From the NCBI GenBank assembly GCA_016931515.1, contig JAFGEQ010000002.1, positions 114,069 to 178,068 on the forward strand: DNA of 64,000 bases, read 5' to 3'. Below are positions 27,532 through 38,000 of the stretch, piece by piece. A program made the position numbers and the translations under genes. The stretch is from a candidate division CSSED10-310 bacterium (lineage in GTDB: Bacteria; CSSED10-310). The notes beneath the pieces were generated by a model that had not been told where the DNA came from, ran no database searches, and was given only the letters and a program-made list of their open reading frames with translations. The first letter of the stretch is position 1. Every line of letters begins with the position of its first letter.

Positions 27532-27949
27532 AAATCCATTTCCTTACTGCCTCAATATCTTCACGGCGAACACCGGTTCGACGAATGAAATCGTCCACAT
27601 CGAGAAAGCGACCGCGTTGGCTTCTCTCGAGTACTATCCGAACCGCAGCTGATGGACCGATACCTTTGATTGTCTGAAGCAGAGATTCATCAGCCGTATT
27701 CAGATCAAGTTTGTCTGGAAGAAACAGATAGTGATCGATTGAATAGGATATGCTCTGATACTTCCCAGAGAAGATGGTTTGAGGAATAGTTCGGGTGTTT
27801 GGTGCAGGCAAAGGTTCCAGAACCATTCTGATCGACGAAGACATGTCGGATGACGACGAACTGAAGATTCGGTTTTTGTGTGTGCACAATGCGAACAGAT
27901 TCAACCAAAAAGTAATGAGGGCAGCGAAGAGGCAGATTTTTCTTTGCAT
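27515..27949 (-). CDS. comEA: ComEA-like helix-hairpin-helix DNA-binding protein
   Basis: The 144-residue protein has an N-terminal membrane anchor (about 5-20) and a C-terminal ComEA-type helix-hairpin-helix domain. That domain contains LDLNTADESLLQTIKGIGPSAAVRIV and GRFLDVDDFIRRTGV. ComEA binds incoming double-stranded DNA at the outside of the inner membrane and delivers it to ComEC. It overlaps comEC at its 3' end. A moderate AAGG site precedes the start. The pair suggests natural competence, although other competence genes and a pilus are not in the window. Confidence 0.9.
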   Translation of the reverse strand: MQRKICLFAALITFWLNLFALCTHKNRIFSSSSSDMSSSIRMVLEPLPAPNTRTIPQTIFSGKYQSISYSIDHYLFLPDKLDLNTADESLLQTIKGIGPSAAVRIVLERSQRGRFLDVDDFIRRTGVRREDIEAVRKWIYVGDC

Positions 27950-28097
27950 AACTACCTTTTTGTAAAATATATTTACTATTTTAACGTTTATTAAATTTTT
28001 GTCAAACCCGAACAGACCAAGACTAGTTTATGCTGTTGACCCTCTCGATCAGTTTACGTATTCTTTGGAGCGTTCCGGATTCTCAGGAGGATAGACA

Positions 28098-28793
28098 GTG
28101 CGTACACTTTCGATCATCATTCCCATTTACAATGAAGCAGCAACTCTGAACGACATTATCGACAAAGTTTTAAATGTAAATCTGTCTGAACTTAATTTCC
28201 GTAAAGAGTTAATAGCTGTTGATGATGCCTCAGATGATGACTCCTGGAAACTGATCGAGTCCCGCCGCGGAGATATCGATCATATTGCAAAGCATGATGT
28301 GAATCGAGGGAAAGGTGCAGCAATCAGGACCGGCCTGACATTAGCCACAGGCGAGTATATAATCGTACAAGATGCCGATCTGGAATATGATCCGGATGAA
28401 TATATCAATCTGCTTAATCCAATTATCAAAGGAAAAGCAGATGTTGTTTATGGGTCGCGATTCACCGGCGAACGCCGGAACATGTTCCTTCATCACTGGG
28501 TCGGGAACCGTTTTCTGACACTGGTTACCAATATTTTATACGGCACAACTTTGTCGGACATGGAAACCTGCTACAAGCTATTCTCCAGGAAAGCACTGGA
28601 AGGTATCCGAATCCGTTCGGACCGGTTTAATTTTGAACCGGAGATCACTGCCAAGATTCTAAAAAAAGGTATTCGCATATATGAAACGCCCATATCATAC
28701 ACCGGGCGGGAGTACTCAGAAGGTAAGAAGATAACATGGCGGGACGGTTTTTCCGCCTTATGGACAATACTCAAGTATCGTTTTGTTGATTAA
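28098..28793 (+). CDS. Family 2 glycosyltransferase, dolichol-phosphate mannosyltransferase-like
   Basis: The 231-residue protein matches short GT2 enzymes of the DPM1 group: [51 protein letters not shown] and [10 protein letters not shown]. Such enzymes transfer a sugar from a nucleotide donor to a polyprenyl phosphate at the cytoplasmic face. It lacks membrane helices. The start is GTG with a good GGAGG site. It is followed, 35 bases on, by an M29-like gene on the same strand, and is divergent from comEA across 148 A/T-rich bases. Confidence 0.9.
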   Translation: MRTLSIIIPIYNEAATLNDIIDKVLNVNLSELNFRKELIAVDDASDDDSWKLIESRRGDIDHIAKHDVNRGKGAAIRTGLTLATGEYIIVQDADLEYDPDEYINLLNPIIKGKADVVYGSRFTGERRNMFLHHWVGNRFLTLVTNILYGTTLSDMETCYKLFSRKALEGIRIRSDRFNFEPEITAKILKKGIRIYETPISYTGREYSEGKKITWRDGFSALWTILKYRFVD

Positions 28794-28828
28794 AATGGCG
28801 AAAAGCCCTCAATCTGAAGGAGACGAAA

Positions 28829-29893
28829 ATGCGTTTGGAGTATAATGTGAAGAAGTTATTTTTAGATGCGTTTGCCCCTCAACCTGGTGAAGTAATGACA
28901 TTCGTCACCGATTTCCCCGCTGATGCTTTAAAAGCATCTGATGAAACAAAGCACCGTAAAGAAATGACTGAAGTATGGCATGCAGCTGCGAAAGAACTGG
29001 CGGCTGTCATTGGCTTCAAAGTTGGTTCGATCGTTTACATCGATCTTCGAAATCCAGCACCCGGCGACGCATTCGATGCCGATGGTATGATTGATGGCCA
29101 ACCAGTCGATCTGAAAGCTGTAATGGACAGCTGGCGAGACAGAGACATCATCATAGCCATCACCGGCCCTTCAATCACCGGTGAACTCGTTCGCCGACTT
29201 GGCCAGAACTTCCGGTTCGGATCAGCTCCCGGCGTTCATGCTCACTTCGAAGGTTTTAAGGCAGACTATTCGAAAATTCCTCTTCGCTTTGAAATCCTTG
29301 TCTCCCGCATGGCTAAAGCCGTCGCCGCTCATTTCACGTTCCGCCTGGACGAGATGGTCTGGCAGTGCTCCCTGGATCTGCGAGGGCAGAGGTATCAATT
29401 CTGCGAGAACGGTTCTGCCATGCGTCCCGGCGAATTCATCAATATCCCTTCAGGCTGTGCCAACATTCCACCCTATCCCGGACTGCCGGGAGACAGCCGG
29501 GGAGAAAGCAGGACCAGCGGTGAAATACCTGCTCTGATCGAGGATGAACTGGTCGTTTATCGGATCGAAAAAAATCGGATCGTGGAGATCATGGGATCCG
29601 GCGAACATGCAGAGAAGGAACGAATGGCCATTCTGAAGGGAGATCCTGCCACAGCCGTTGTAACGAAACTCGGTCTGGGAGTCAACGATGAAGCCCGTTG
29701 CAACGGCACGCATGTTGGCGACGAAAAGACGATGGGGATGCACTGGGGGTATGGTCCAAAGAAGAAATTTCCCGATACAATCTGGGCGGAACACCCTGTT
29801 CAAATGGATATGGATTTCGAATATCCAGACGGCAGTTTCGAACCGATCTTCCGAAATTCCTTTTATACATCGAACCTCGGTGAACTGTTTTAG
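28829..29893 (+). CDS. M29-like aminopeptidase-family protein
   Basis: The 354-residue protein resembles the leucyl aminopeptidase M29/NicX-like group. The end of the protein has VNDEARCNGTHVGDEKTMGMHWGYG, which matches the metal-binding region where these enzymes place a conserved glutamate and histidine, and the N-terminal half is a flavodoxin-like alpha/beta domain. Members are either aminopeptidases or metal-dependent ring-cleaving dioxygenases, so the reaction is not settled here. It starts with an AAGGAGA site. A strong intrinsic terminator follows at 29990, so it probably ends the transcript with the glycosyltransferase. Confidence 0.62.
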   Translation: MRLEYNVKKLFLDAFAPQPGEVMTFVTDFPADALKASDETKHRKEMTEVWHAAAKELAAVIGFKVGSIVYIDLRNPAPGDAFDADGMIDGQPVDLKAVMDSWRDRDIIIAITGPSITGELVRRLGQNFRFGSAPGVHAHFEGFKADYSKIPLRFEILVSRMAKAVAAHFTFRLDEMVWQCSLDLRGQRYQFCENGSAMRPGEFINIPSGCANIPPYPGLPGDSRGESRTSGEIPALIEDELVVYRIEKNRIVEIMGSGEHAEKERMAILKGDPATAVVTKLGLGVNDEARCNGTHVGDEKTMGMHWGYGPKKKFPDTIWAEHPVQMDMDFEYPDGSFEPIFRNSFYTSNLGELF

Positions 29894-29989
29894 ATCATCC
29901 CCATGACAATTCTTAGAGAGCACCTGATTTTGGATGGCAGCTGATACATCTATCGGATGCATTGAATCGGGGCAATATTAGAGATCGAT

Positions 29990-30019
29990 CTCCCGCCCGT
30001 GACCGGGCGGGAGTTTTTT
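29990..30019 (+). terminator. Intrinsic terminator after the M29-like gene
   Basis: A perfect ten-pair GC stem (CTCCCGCCCG / CGGGCGGGAG) with a four-base TGAC loop is followed by six T residues. It is oriented for rightward transcription and separates the M29-like gene from typA. Confidence 0.95.
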
Positions 30020-30117
30020 CGGTGTACTACGTATTCACCGGGCGCGACAATCCTGTTGCCATTCCATGTTTCGGAAGACTATAGTCCGGATTCGGATAGC
30101 GCCGATATGGGCGGGAG

Positions 30118-31962
30118 ATGATATCATTGAATCAGAAACGTAAAAACGAACATATTCGCAACATAGCAATTATCGCGCATGTCGATCATGGCAAGACCAC
30201 GCTGGTTGATGCGATGCTTAAACAGAGCCATCTATTCAGACCTGGCCAAGCCGTCGAAGATCGTATTATGGATTCGATGGATCTGGAGCGGGAACGCGGA
30301 ATTACAATAGCTGCTAAAAACTGTTCGATCATGTTGAATGGAGTCAAGATCAACATCATAGATACACCAGGGCACGCTGATTTCGGTGGTGAAGTGGAAC
30401 GTGCATTATCCATGGTGGATGGCGCAATTTTACTCGTGGATGCATCTGAAGGTCCCCTGCCCCAGACCCGGTTTGTTCTTCAGAAGACGATCGAAAACGG
30501 ACTGGGTGTTGTTGTTGTCATCAATAAAATAGACCGGAAGGATGCCCGGCCGGATCAGGTTCTCGATGAAGTTTACGATCTCTTTATCGATCTCGGTGCG
30601 AACGATGATCAGCTCGATTTCCCCTGTCTGTATGCGGTCGGTCGCGATGGTCTCGCCATGAAATCACCTGCGGACAAGTCAACGGATCTATCTCTACTGT
30701 TCGATACCATTTTACAGAAAATGCCGGTTCCGGAATCCGACCCGGATGAACCGTTCCAGATGCTGGTGTCCGACCTCGGGTATTCGGACTATCTCGGCAG
30801 ACTCGCCATCGGGCGGGTATTCAATGGATCAGCACACGCCAACGATTCACTGGTGTGCGTCAACGAACGCAATGAATCAACACCACTGAAAATCACATCT
30901 CTTCAAACCTATAACGGTTTGAATCTGAAGGAAGCGGACACTGTCAATGCAGGTGAGATCATCGTTTTGAGTGGCATCAAGGATGTCAAAATCGGCGATA
31001 CGATCTGCACGGCACAACGCCCGAAGGCCATGAAACGCCTGAGTGTCGGCGAGCCGACGATCGCTACCGAATTCCGGATCAACACCTCACCATTGAATGG
31101 CCGCGAAGGCACAATTCTGCAATCCGGCAAACTGCGTGAACGACTCCATCGCGAGACACTGAAGAATGTCTCGATCCGCCTGGAGGAATCGGTGGATAAG
31201 GATACATTCATTGTGAAAGGCCGGGGTGATTTTCAGATGGTTATCCTGATTGAGATGCTACGCCGGGAGGGCTTCGAGCTGAGTGTCGGCAGACCCCAGG
31301 TCATATTCCGGCACGAAGATGGCAATCTCCTGGAGCCAATTGAAAATCTTTTTGTCGACTGTGCCGAAACATTCCTCGGTATCGTGACCGAAAAATTGTC
31401 AATCAGGAAGGGTCGTCTTACAAACCTTGTCAACAACGGCCTCGGACGCGTCAGAGCCGAGTTCTCTATCCCGTCACGGTCCCTGATTGGTTACCGAGGG
31501 GAATTTCTAACGGATACCAAGGGAACAGGTCTGTTGAATTCACTGTTTGCCGGTTACGAACCATTTCGTGGGGAGTTTCCGTTGCGTTTCACCGGATCCA
31601 TCGTCGCCGATCGTCCGGGTTCAGCGACATCCTATGCACTGTTTCACCTGGAGCCCCGCGGCCAGTTATTCGTTGTTCCGGGCGATCCGGTTTATGAAGG
31701 CATGATCATCGGGGAGCACAACAAGGATATAGAACTCAACGTCAACGCAACCCGTGAGAAGAAACTGACGAACATGAGAGCAGCCGGGAAGGATGATAGC
31801 CTCGTGTTGTCACCGGTTCGACCGATGACTCTTGAGAAAGCCATCAGTTTTATCAAGGATGATGAGCTGGTCGAAGTCACGCCAAAATCAATCCGTCTGC
31901 GAAAGCGGGAGTTATCGGCTACCAAACGGCATCAAACCCGGGCCCAGGAATTTATTGCATAA
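30118..31962 (+). CDS. typA: Ribosome-associated GTPase TypA/BipA
   Basis: The 614-residue protein matches the family's usual length. The GTPase domain shows AHVDHGKTTLVDA (P-loop), RGITIAAKN (switch I), DTPGHADFGGEVER (switch II) and NKIDRKDA. The rest follows EF-G-like domain order with the TypA-specific C-terminal region. BipA binds the ribosome and helps biogenesis and stress adaptation, including growth at low temperature. The ATG at 30118 is very near a GGGAG sequence; a TTG nine bases later is the alternative start. It is preceded by a strong terminator, so it has its own promoter in the 98 bases between them, and a bidirectional hairpin follows. Confidence 0.96.
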   Translation: MISLNQKRKNEHIRNIAIIAHVDHGKTTLVDAMLKQSHLFRPGQAVEDRIMDSMDLERERGITIAAKNCSIMLNGVKINIIDTPGHADFGGEVERALSMVDGAILLVDASEGPLPQTRFVLQKTIENGLGVVVVINKIDRKDARPDQVLDEVYDLFIDLGANDDQLDFPCLYAVGRDGLAMKSPADKSTDLSLLFDTILQKMPVPESDPDEPFQMLVSDLGYSDYLGRLAIGRVFNGSAHANDSLVCVNERNESTPLKITSLQTYNGLNLKEADTVNAGEIIVLSGIKDVKIGDTICTAQRPKAMKRLSVGEPTIATEFRINTSPLNGREGTILQSGKLRERLHRETLKNVSIRLEESVDKDTFIVKGRGDFQMVILIEMLRREGFELSVGRPQVIFRHEDGNLLEPIENLFVDCAETFLGIVTEKLSIRKGRLTNLVNNGLGRVRAEFSIPSRSLIGYRGEFLTDTKGTGLLNSLFAGYEPFRGEFPLRFTGSIVADRPGSATSYALFHLEPRGQLFVVPGDPVYEGMIIGEHNKDIELNVNATREKKLTNMRAAGKDDSLVLSPVRPMTLEKAISFIKDDELVEVTPKSIRLRKRELSATKRHQTRAQEFIA

Positions 31963-31993
31963 AAAAGGCTCCTCGTTTGCAGAGGAGCCTTTC
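31961..31993. terminator. Bidirectional intrinsic terminator between typA and the subtilase gene
   Basis: A nine-pair stem (AGGCTCCTC / GAGGAGCCT) has an A-run on its left and a short T-run on its right. It can therefore end typA transcripts and, with the six-T run on the minus strand, the leftward transcript of the subtilisin-like protease gene. Confidence 0.85.
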
Positions 31994-32016
31994 AGCATCA
32001 CACTATCAAAAAGTCT

Positions 32017-34875
32017 TTACAGCGGATCCACGCAACTGGCAGTTCCAAGAGCCGTCATGAAGATCTGTTGTGCATCACCTGCGGTGACATCCAGATCCCC
32101 GTTGCAATCAGCGGCACATTCTTCTTCTTCGGTTGGAGTGATCAATCCCAGGGCAATCTGGAATGCCATCTGTGCATCACCCGCCGTAATATCGCCACTC
32201 AGGTTGACATCACCATTATTGATGCATTCTTCCGGTGTGGAAGTCGGTGGGGGTGTCGGAGTGAATGTCGGTCCGGGTGTCGGAGTCGCTTCTTCACAGG
32301 GACTTTCGAAAGACACCATGACATCGTCGATGTTCCATCCACAGTAGACAACCGAGGAATCGCTAGCACCCATGACCCACCTGATCTTGACATCCGATGA
32401 GCCGGCTGCCACTGCGGAGATATTGTATTCCGCGTAAGACCAGCTGCTGGGTTGCGAACTGGATCCGGTATGATCCCAAATTGTAGTCCATGTGGAGCCG
32501 CCGTTGGCGGATACTCGCACGGAGGCATGATCCCATGTAGCACTTTCTACACCCAGCCAGTAATAATAGCTCAAAATGACTTCCGATGCCTGACTGCAGT
32601 CGATGGACTGAGTAGTACAGAATGTCTCGGGCATATTGTTGGTATAAGAGCCGTTCAGGTTGTAGCCAACGACGTTTGAGCCGGTATAGCCGCTGGACGG
32701 ATCGCCCGAGTTTCCTGTCGGGACGCCCCATGCCCACTGGTTTTCATAAGTCCAGTTCGGATTGGTATCCATGTTTGCACTGAGATAAACAACCAATTCA
32801 TAGGTTTGGGCACCATAATGAGCGCCGCCGTTGTTATCGAGTGCGATATTCCCGGCCTGGTCTTCAGCCAGGACATCGAAGTAGTAGAATGTGCACGGGT
32901 CGAGATTGTCAATGGTCATGCTGTGGCTTGTTGTCAACGCCTCATCTCTGATCTCCTCAATTGGACCGGTGCTCCAGTAGTTGATGATCGATCGCGCCAT
33001 TTCATTCGTCTGCCAACTGACCGTGAACGATGTCGAATCGATATGGGTGATGCTCACGCCGCTGATCGATGGCAATTGTCCGTCTACCGTTGCGTTAACG
33101 GTTGCATCCAGGCTGGGATACCAGACACTGATGGTTGAACCGTCCGCAACCGATATGGCTCCATCACCATGTACCGGTGAGTTCGACGTAGTCAGAAATG
33201 TCCCTTCGAACTGGCCGGTGGAAACCTCGCTCAATGTCAGGTATTCCCATGACGGTTCAACTGAACTCTGAATCTGCACATCCACTGATCCCGATGCGGT
33301 TCTATCCCGAACAGTGATGATCATCGAATCATTCGGCTGATACATTGCTTTATCCAGATAGACTCCGGCAAGTGCAGTGTAACAGGCATACGCATCGATC
33401 AGACCCCATCCCCAGACATGATTTGGAATCGTAGTTGCCGCATTGATACCCTGGCAGGTCTGGTTCCAGTACCCGGCACCGCCAGCTTGAGTATACGCGT
33501 TATCGAGAATGATCTGGCGGGTTGTATCGATATCACCGATCAAACTCGGGGCCGCCGACCAGAGTAATGCGACAACGGCGCAGGTGTGAGGTCCGGCCAT
33601 TGAGGTACCACCCCATCCACCTTCATAACCGCTACCGGGGACGCTTGAACGGACATCATAGCCGGGAGCCACGATTTCCGGTTTGATGAAGTTCGGAGCA
33701 CCCGGAATGCCACTGGCAGCCGGACCACGACTCGAACCCCAGTAAGTCCAGGACTCACTGACGATCCGGTTCTGAACATCGCTGGCGCCAGTGGTCAACA
33801 CTTCTGGATAATCGCCAGGGGAGCGCAATGATTCGCAATCATCACCCTCGTTGCCGGCGGAGAATTCCATGAACACACCCGCTGCCTGCAGGGCATTGAG
33901 ATCCGGGGCATATTGATAATCGCCGCCGCCAATGGGCCAACCCCAGGAATTATTGACAACATCAGGCGCCATGGCCGGAACGCCCTGTGCAGGTGTTTCG
34001 CCATACCGATAAGGAGCCAGAAACCACTCGAAACATTCATGGAATCCCGCATCATCTTCCAGCGGACCACAGGCAATCCATTTCGCTCCCGGAGCCCCGC
34101 CTACCTGATTGCCGGCACCGTCGTCGCCAACCATCGTTCCCATGGTGTGTGTGCCATGCTCATCAGTATCGCAGGGAACCGCGCCGCAGGAGGAACCGAC
34201 ATCATGCCAGTTATACGCATGATCTGCCGTAGTGCCGTTCCAGCCACGGTAGTGATTTTTCAAAGCCGGATGATCCCAGTCAACACCTGTGTCAAGGTTC
34301 GCCACAACGATTCCTTCTCCTGTCACACCTTCAGCCCACACATCCGTTATACCGATATGCGACAGGTTCCATTCCGGAGCGTTAGGCGGTGTATTTGCAT
34401 CGTATGCCATCGGTTGATCGTTTTTGAATTCAAATGGATTATTCGCCCGTATCTTGGCTACATTGACATTATTGACCGCACTCAACAGCATATCCGGAGT
34501 TGCTTCACGGACCAGAATCATATTCTGGATATAGTACTGCTGGATGCCCGGGAGAGACAGATTCAGTTCGCTGATCACCTGGGGTTGAGTTCTCTCGGCA
34601 ACTTCTTTCAGCTGGTGATAAACATACTGCCCCTTATCCTTTTTGTTTCGGATACCTTTGGCACCCGACAGATCAGCCTGTTCGGACAATACTATGAACA
34701 GGCTGGATGTTCCTTTCGACTGCATCTCCTGCAGAATCGAATCCGGAACTTTCTTAAGTGACTGGACCGCTACTTCACCACCCCAGAATTCGGGATCGGC
34801 AACAGCACCGGCCGGCGGTACCACCGATGCCATTATTAATATCAGAAGAGAAAGTTTGAATATTTTTGTGATCAT
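32017..34875 (-). CDS. Secreted subtilisin-like (S8) protease with dockerin
   Basis: The 952-residue protein has a signal peptide (about 1-24), an inhibitor-like propeptide (about 35-150), and an S8 catalytic domain with Asp195 (VANLDTGVD), His240 (DEHGTHTMGTMVG) and Ser425 (GGTSMAGPH). Then follow a fibronectin-III-like unit, a jelly-roll domain (about 700-865) starting at NMDTNPNWTYENQWAWG, a proline-threonine linker and a C-terminal pair of dockerin repeats. The first repeat reads GDVNLSGDITAGD and the second DCNGDLDVTAGD, each with calcium-loop residues. The last region fits docking onto a cohesin partner. The start has AAGGAGG. The giant C25 protease gene lies upstream on the same strand, separated by a terminator. 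Confidence 0.93.
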   Translation of the reverse strand: MITKIFKLSLLILIMASVVPPAGAVADPEFWGGEVAVQSLKKVPDSILQEMQSKGTSSLFIVLSEQADLSGAKGIRNKKDKGQYVYHQLKEVAERTQPQVISELNLSLPGIQQYYIQNMILVREATPDMLLSAVNNVNVAKIRANNPFEFKNDQPMAYDANTPPNAPEWNLSHIGITDVWAEGVTGEGIVVANLDTGVDWDHPALKNHYRGWNGTTADHAYNWHDVGSSCGAVPCDTDEHGTHTMGTMVGDDGAGNQVGGAPGAKWIACGPLEDDAGFHECFEWFLAPYRYGETPAQGVPAMAPDVVNNSWGWPIGGGDYQYAPDLNALQAAGVFMEFSAGNEGDDCESLRSPGDYPEVLTTGASDVQNRIVSESWTYWGSSRGPAASGIPGAPNFIKPEIVAPGYDVRSSVPGSGYEGGWGGTSMAGPHTCAVVALLWSAAPSLIGDIDTTRQIILDNAYTQAGGAGYWNQTCQGINAATTIPNHVWGWGLIDAYACYTALAGVYLDKAMYQPNDSMIITVRDRTASGSVDVQIQSSVEPSWEYLTLSEVSTGQFEGTFLTTSNSPVHGDGAISVADGSTISVWYPSLDATVNATVDGQLPSISGVSITHIDSTSFTVSWQTNEMARSIINYWSTGPIEEIRDEALTTSHSMTIDNLDPCTFYYFDVLAEDQAGNIALDNNGGAHYGAQTYELVVYLSANMDTNPNWTYENQWAWGVPTGNSGDPSSGYTGSNVVGYNLNGSYTNNMPETFCTTQSIDCSQASEVILSYYYWLGVESATWDHASVRVSANGGSTWTTIWDHTGSSSQPSSWSYAEYNISAVAAGSSDVKIRWVMGASDSSVVYCGWNIDDVMVSFESPCEEATPTPGPTFTPTPPPTSTPEECINNGDVNLSGDITAGDAQMAFQIALGLITPTEEEECAADCNGDLDVTAGDAQQIFMTALGTASCVDPL

Positions 34876-34903
34876 CAGAATGAAACCTCCTTAGGTGAAA
34901 GAT

Positions 34904-34950
34904 ACAAAAACAATACCAGCGGGAATGACTGCAATTCTCATTCCCGCTGG
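34904..34950 (-). terminator. Intrinsic terminator after the large C25 protease gene
   Basis: A 13-pair stem (CCAGCGGGAATGA / TCATTCCCGCTGG, nine-base loop) is followed on the minus strand by a T-rich tract (TATTGTTTTTG). It lies between the end of the 2006-residue protease gene and the start of the subtilisin-like gene. Confidence 0.85.
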
Positions 34951-35033
34951 TCATTATCGCGAAATCGTCTTATCTGCCGGAAGACCGGATACGATCCTTC
35001 AAACAGTTGTCGTTCCCCTTAGATCGGACTCCG

Positions 35034-38000
35034 TCAGGGTTTGATATCATCAGCCACCCTCAAAATCCTGACCGGAACGAGTTGGTCACGGATGGCAGTC
35101 TCTACCGGGCCCGTGATGACCAATGTCGCCAGTGTACCGCCGACACCCTCCGGAATCACGGGGTCATAAGTGCCGTCATTGTAAGCTCCGATACGAATCC
35201 TGTCCGGAGCAGGATCATTGCAGCCGAACTGCACCCATTGAGGATTGAGATCCCCTGTGAAGCATTCGACCAGTGTGAATCGGGAATCCAGAGATAACTC
35301 GATCCAGAAAGCATCAATCTCTCTGTGATCGGTATCAAGTGTAATGGCGATTTCGATCGTGTTCTGATCAGCCTCCACATAATCAAGGGAGACAGGAATC
35401 TCGTGGTTCACAATCGGCAAGTGACTCAATCGAGGCGGGGCGTCTTTCACGCGATCCATTGGATCAGCGCAGGATGTCATACCAAGAGCTGTCATGAATA
35501 TCTGCTGCGCGTCGCCTGCCGTTATTTCCCCGTTGGCATTGCAGTCCGCAGCACAGGCTTCCTCTTCGGTCGGAGTAATGACACCGAGTGCGCACATAAA
35601 TGCCATCTGGGCATCGCCGGCTGTAATTTCGCCATCGAAGTTGCAATCACCGTGATGTACGCACGGATTGCCGAAGCTGTCGGCCCAGACTTCCACGTCA
35701 TCGACATTCCATCCACAATAGACGACAGACGAATCCGTCGTTCCCATGACCCATCTCAGGTATACGGTCGGCTGATTGTCGGCCACTGCGGAAATATCAT
35801 AGACCATCGTCTGCCAGCTGGTATCGGTAAAAGAACTTCCCGAATGATCCCAGATCGTCGTCCAACTCGTTCCGTTATTGGAGACGCGGAATGAAGCGTG
35901 ATCCCACGTGCTGGATTCGACACCGAGCCATCGCATAAACCGGACTTCAACATTCTCAAGGCTGGAGCAATCGATCGCAGTCGTCGTCAGATTGGTTTCC
36001 GGCATGCTGTTCGTATAGGATCCGGACAGGTTGTACCCATAGACACTCGTACCGGTATATCCGCTTGACGGGTCACCTGACGCACCCTGCGGAACACCCC
36101 AGGCCCACTGGCTTTCTGTCGTCCAGCCGGGATTGGTGTCCATGTTCCAATAATACCTCTGGATGAAATTCGAACCGGTGATCTCGATCTCGAACGTCAA
36201 TTCCGCTTCCGCTTCGTTGGATTGAATATCCAGCGTTACTGTCACGACCGTTGGATCGGGAGTAAATCCCGCCGCCTGAATCGAGAAGTGAGGTGTGATG
36301 GATCCTCCGCTGCCACCGCCGACAATGTCGTTGAAATCCGCTTCATCATCATTGATGAACAGGTATGCGGGTGAATCGCTGTTAATCGTTCCGGTCACAC
36401 CGGTGATCCCCATTGATCCGCCGTTCAGCAGTTCGATAGCCAGTGTCGCCGTTTCGCCGGGATCCAGGATTCCGTCGTGATCGCCCCCATCCGTTATCGT
36501 GATTGTGCCAATCGACAAGTCCGGACCTGCTACCGTCTCGGTGAACGTGAATGAACCGTTGCCTGCGCTGCTGAAGTAGGTCACGGTAAATGAAATCGTC
36601 TCGCCATTGGTTGCGGCAGCGGAGACATCGAATGCGAACGGCGTCAGGGTCTGGCCTTGACCGCCGGCGGGAATATCCGGGAACAATGCGCTGTCCTGGG
36701 TGACTGTGACATGCGGATTCGTCGTTGACAGATACCCGGTGATGCCGGTTCCGGCGATTCCCACATTCTCCACCGTCACATCTAGAAGAATGGTCTCCAT
36801 TGGATTGATCATTCCGTCATTGTTTCCGGCGCTGTCGTCAATCGCGTGATCGGCATGCGTCAACACAACCTGTGGATTGTCGGACGACGCCCAAAGTTCG
36901 ATATCATCAAGATTCCAGCCGCAGTAAACAACCGAACCGTCGGTTGTTCCCATCACCCATCGCAGGTATACCGCTGCCTGCCCATCGGCGATGCCCGAGA
37001 TATCATAGCTCATCGCCTGCCAGCTCGGATCTGTGAAACTGCTGCCGGTGTGGTCCCAGATGGTGGTCCATGTCGACCCATTATTGGACACCCGGAAGGA
37101 CGCGTGATCATAACTGCTGGATTCAACACCCAGCCAGCGCATAAAACGGACTTCCACATCGGATAAATTAGCACAATTGATCGGTGTGGATGTCAGACTT
37201 GTTTCCGACATGTCGTTGGCATAGGCACCCGCTAGATTATAACCATAGACATTGGCGCCGGAAAAACCACTCGACGGATCGCCGCCGGCTCCCTGCGGGA
37301 TTCCCCAAGCCCACTGACCTTCCGTAGTCCAACCCGGGTTGTCGTCCATATCCCACAACTGACGCCTTACAAAAGTCGATGTTGTGATTTCAACATCAAA
37401 CGGCAGGATTTTATGATGTGCATACGCCTCGATTTCCAGATAGAACGTGACAATCATGTGATCCGGAGTGCTCTGCAGGGATGAAACCGTGAAGTGCGGA
37501 TCAATGCTCGATACCGTCTGACCCGGATTCATATCCGGAAATCCCGCCCACCCTTGGTCGATGGTAATATATTCCGGATGGTTGCAGGTCAGAGTTCCAG
37601 TTATATCCTGAGCCGCCAGGCGACCCTGATTAATCAGGGACACAGTCATTTGAACGGTCTCACCCGGATCGAAAATGCCGTCACCATCGCCACGCGTGTT
37701 CCAGTCGATGATACCGCAGGAGTCGAAACAGGCATTTGCTGCAACGATTTCCTCCATGAACATCGTCTGCGCCGTGGTTCCGCCGGCGGTCCATTCCACA
37801 ACAAACGGAACAGTATCACCATCGATGGCAGTGTCGTTCACAGAGAATTGATAGTCGGTCAGACTCGTTCCATTGCCTCCCTGAAGAATGTTTGGAAAAT
37901 TCGCCGAAGGAACCGTCACAGTGACGCCGGTATAATCTGTTGAAAGAACGGCGCTGACACCCATCGCATCCAGTCCGACATTGCGTAGCGTCACCAGCAT

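Noticed and set aside
29990..30019. REP element
   Set aside because: Followed by a T-run and located right after a gene, so it is better explained as an intrinsic terminator.
30118..31962. Possible EF-G or LepA instead of TypA
   Set aside because: The length (614) and domain order, with a TypA-type C-terminus and no EF-G domain IV, favour TypA/BipA.
33913..34761. Rightward 282-codon open frame within the subtilisin-like gene
   Set aside because: Antisense to a clear S8 protease domain, with no domain match, no initiation signal, and no coding features of its own.
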